This document shows positions 62,538-64,000 of a DNA stretch of 64,000 bases, one piece after another. A model generated the notes under the pieces. The model had not been told where the DNA came from. It did no database searches and worked only from the letters and a program-made list of their open reading frames with translations. The first letter of the stretch is position 1; each line of letters begins with the position of its first letter. The position numbers and the translations under genes are program-made. Origin of the DNA: Mesorhizobium_K sp040049215 (GTDB lineage Bacteria > Pseudomonadota > Alphaproteobacteria > Rhizobiales > Rhizobiaceae); the NCBI RefSeq assembly GCF_040049215.1, contig NZ_JBDZDN010000001.1:372001-436000 (forward strand). Reading direction: 5' to 3'.

Positions 62538-62807
62538 ATGACCATGAGCACTGGAAGACTGATCGCCCTTGGGATCGCTTTTGGCGGCCTCATCTCGACC
62601 GGACTGACTTCGACAGCCGGGGCCCACCCCCACGACCTGCTGGCGCAATGCCAGTTGCCGAGCGGGAAATGGGTGATGTGCGACGAAACGATCCACGACA
62701 CTTTGACGGGCCAGCACGTCCCGAAAGCTTCGGCCGGCAGGCCCGGCAGCCTGAAGGTTGCGCCGCCCAGCCCGACACGCAAACTCAAGGCCGCCCCCGG
62801 GAACTGA
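62538..62807 (+). CDS. Small exported protein of unknown function
   Basis: An 89-residue protein with GGAGGT properly placed before its ATG. Residues 1-29 form a signal peptide (MTMSTGRLIALGIAFGGLIS, ending AGA). The mature part begins HPHDLLAQCQ and holds two cysteines, CQLPSGKWVMC, that could form a disulphide, then a basic, Pro-rich tail. No family is recognised. It is flanked by hairpins on both sides and so is probably monocistronic. Confidence 0.65.
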   Translation: MTMSTGRLIALGIAFGGLISTGLTSTAGAHPHDLLAQCQLPSGKWVMCDETIHDTLTGQHVPKASAGRPGSLKVAPPSPTRKLKAAPGN

Positions 62808-62821
62808 CAATGCCCCGCCTG

Positions 62822-62858
62822 GATCCGGGAACACGGGCAGTCCCTCCGTTCCCGGATC
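62822..62858. terminator. Bidirectional hairpin between the small exported gene and tRNA-Thr
   Basis: GATCCGGGAAC (62822-62832) and GTTCCCGGATC (62848-62858) form a perfect 11-bp stem; GGG/CCC pairing extends it in the loop. It is downstream of both the plus-strand gene and the minus-strand tRNA, suiting a shared terminator. Confidence 0.55.
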
Positions 62859-62934
62859 GAGGCTGGCCGAACAGCAGTCTGGGCAAGCTTGCAAAGCTCG
62901 CCGTCAGGCTGCCTATTTCGCATGGGAAGGGGAA

Positions 62935-63009
<75 letters not shown>

Positions 63010-63160
63010 TTCCGGATCGGGCGGACTTCTGCCATATCGATCCGGCTGGCGCAAGGCATGTGTTGACAGGCCGGCGGGGTGGACGTTGACGCCACGACAA
63101 GGCCACAATGAGCGCCGCTTTTTGGGGCGGCGCCGGTTTTGTCCGGGGATGGGACTTTGC

Positions 63161-63370
63161 ATGACGTCGAACGCCGACAAGCCGGGATCGAAACTCGACC
63201 GCAAGGCGCGGCTCGCCGAGGAGCTGCGCAACAATCTGCAACGCCGCAAGGCGCAGGCGCGCTCGCGCCGCGCCGGCGGCGCCGACGAGCGGCCCGAGGG
63301 GCTGGCCGCGCCCAGATCGGACGGCGCGCCGGGGAATGACAACGAACCTTTCCGAGAGGCAGACACCTGA
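63161..63370 (+). CDS. Small basic protein upstream of murA
   Basis: A 69-residue, very basic and probably partly helical protein: KLDRKARLAEELRNNLQRRK then AQARSRRAGG. Proteins of this kind are commonly found just before murA in rhizobia, from general familiarity rather than a search. Start at the ATG at 63161 (MTSNADKPGSK); an ATG 12 bases earlier is possible. No signal peptide or membrane segment. Function unknown; nucleic-acid binding is conceivable from charge. Confidence 0.65.
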   Translation: MTSNADKPGSKLDRKARLAEELRNNLQRRKAQARSRRAGGADERPEGLAAPRSDGAPGNDNEPFREADT

Positions 63371-63493
63371 CCGCGGCGCCACTTGCGGCCTCGTGGCGGC
63401 CGGCGGCGAACTCCTGTTCCTTGAACCTGATGATACGATGGTTTAGAGGGGCGGCTTGCAACCACAGCCGGAAACCGGCGGGGGAATAGTTTC

Positions 63494-64000
63494 ATGGACA
63501 GCATCAGGGTAAAGGGCGGCAACGAGCTTAACGGCCGCATTCCGATCTCGGGCGCCAAGAACGCGGCGCTGCCGCTGATGATCGCCTCGCTCTTGACCGA
63601 CGACACGCTGACGCTGGAAAACGTGCCCGATCTGGCCGACGTCCAGCAGCTCATCCGCATTCTCGGCAACCACGGCGTCGACCATTCCGTCAACGGCCGC
63701 CGCGAAAAGCAGAACGAAGGCTATTCGCGCACCATCAACTTCTCGGCGCGCCACATCGTCGACACCACGGCCCCCTACGAGCTGGTGTCGAAGATGCGGG
63801 CGTCCTTCTGGGTGATCGGGCCGCTGCTTGCCCGCATGGGCGAGGCGAAAGTGTCGCTGCCGGGCGGCTGCGCCATCGGCACGCGGCCGGTCGACCTCTT
63901 CCTCGACGGGCTGCAGGCGCTGGGCGCCGAGCTCGACGTCGAAAGCGGCTATGTCGTCGCCAAGACCAGGAACGGCAGGCTCACCGGCAACCGCTTCGTC
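63494..64000 (+). CDS. murA: UDP-N-acetylglucosamine 1-carboxyvinyltransferase, partial
   Basis: First committed enzyme of peptidoglycan synthesis, transferring enolpyruvate from PEP to UDP-GlcNAc. The right edge of the window cuts it after 169 residues. MDSIRVKGGNELNGRIPISGAKNAALPLMIASLLT is the family start with the catalytic Lys of GAKNAALP, and the active-site Cys, fosfomycin target, is present in LPGGCAIGTRPVDLF. The ATG at 63494 gives the standard N-terminus. 123 bp after the small basic gene, possibly cotranscribed. Confidence 0.95.
   Translation, partial: MDSIRVKGGNELNGRIPISGAKNAALPLMIASLLTDDTLTLENVPDLADVQQLIRILGNHGVDHSVNGRREKQNEGYSRTINFSARHIVDTTAPYELVSKMRASFWVIGPLLARMGEAKVSLPGGCAIGTRPVDLFLDGLQALGAELDVESGYVVAKTRNGRLTGNRFV

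Noticed and set aside
62826..62851. Third EcfG-like GGAAC...CGTT
   Set aside because: Spacer is only 14 bases and the sequence is explained by a perfect terminator hairpin.

Overview
The window is high-GC chromosomal DNA from an alphaproteobacterium, most likely a member of the order Hyphomicrobiales (Rhizobiales) close to Mesorhizobium/Phyllobacteriaceae. This rests on protein character and gene neighbourhoods: an ScfR/RamB-type regulator divergent from aceA, a zwf-pgl-edd Entner-Doudoroff operon, many importer operons (Pot, Ugp, Liv, TRAP), two GGAAC-N16/17-CGTT sites matching the EcfG general-stress promoter, and rhizobial-style composite palindromic intergenic repeats. Genus is inferred, not proven. 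No insertion sequence, prophage, integrase, rRNA or CRISPR array was seen; the only RNA gene is one tRNA-Thr.

Layout. 1-7.9 kb: the end of a polyamine ABC importer (potG cut by the left edge, potF), an EamA exporter, a metallophosphoesterase, a cNMP-fold protein without a DNA-binding domain, then the divergent scfR/aceA pair (acetate and fatty-acid growth) and a lone receiver protein behind a candidate EcfG promoter. 8.0-12.1 kb: zwf-pgl-edd on the minus strand. 12.2-18.4 kb: an aldehyde dehydrogenase and SDR pair, a ParDE toxin-antitoxin pair, and a translationally coupled pair encoding an exported CHAT-fold peptidase and an exported TPR-like protein. 18.4-31.3 kb: a serine hydrolase, a puuA-puuB type gamma-glutamyl-polyamine pair, a frameshifted alpha/beta hydrolase, an exported VWA protein, a membrane-anchored HTH-TPR protein divergent from an autotransporter, a GlxA-type regulator and folD.

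31.5-44.8 kb: proC followed by a surface-polysaccharide locus (WecG/TagA glycosyltransferase, GH5 hydrolase, beta-propeller transferase-like protein, GT4, Wzy/ligase-like protein, Wzz, two FemAB/BioF2-like acyltransferases, Wzx flippase). 44.9-49.3 kb: ugpBAEC for glycerol-3-phosphate-type substrates. 49.4-50.7 kb: an Rrf2 regulator with four clustered cysteines, a small ORF and a GNAT. 50.8-55.5 kb: livKHMGF. 55.6-61.9 kb: a catabolic cluster with a TRAP transporter, two DapA-superfamily lyases (one lacking the usual Thr-Thr/Tyr residues), an AroE-like dehydrogenase and a GntR regulator; its substrate is unknown. 62-64 kb: a small membrane-anchored ElaB/YqjD-like protein behind a second candidate EcfG promoter, a small exported protein, tRNA-Thr(GGT), a small basic protein and the start of murA, cut by the right edge.

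How they fit together: the Pot importer and puuAB suggest polyamine use as carbon and nitrogen source. Zwf/Pgl/Edd and AceA cover sugar and acetate carbon flow. The most novelty-rich parts are the CHAT/TPR pair, the HTH-TM-TPR/autotransporter pair and the TRAP/double-DapA/AroE cluster.
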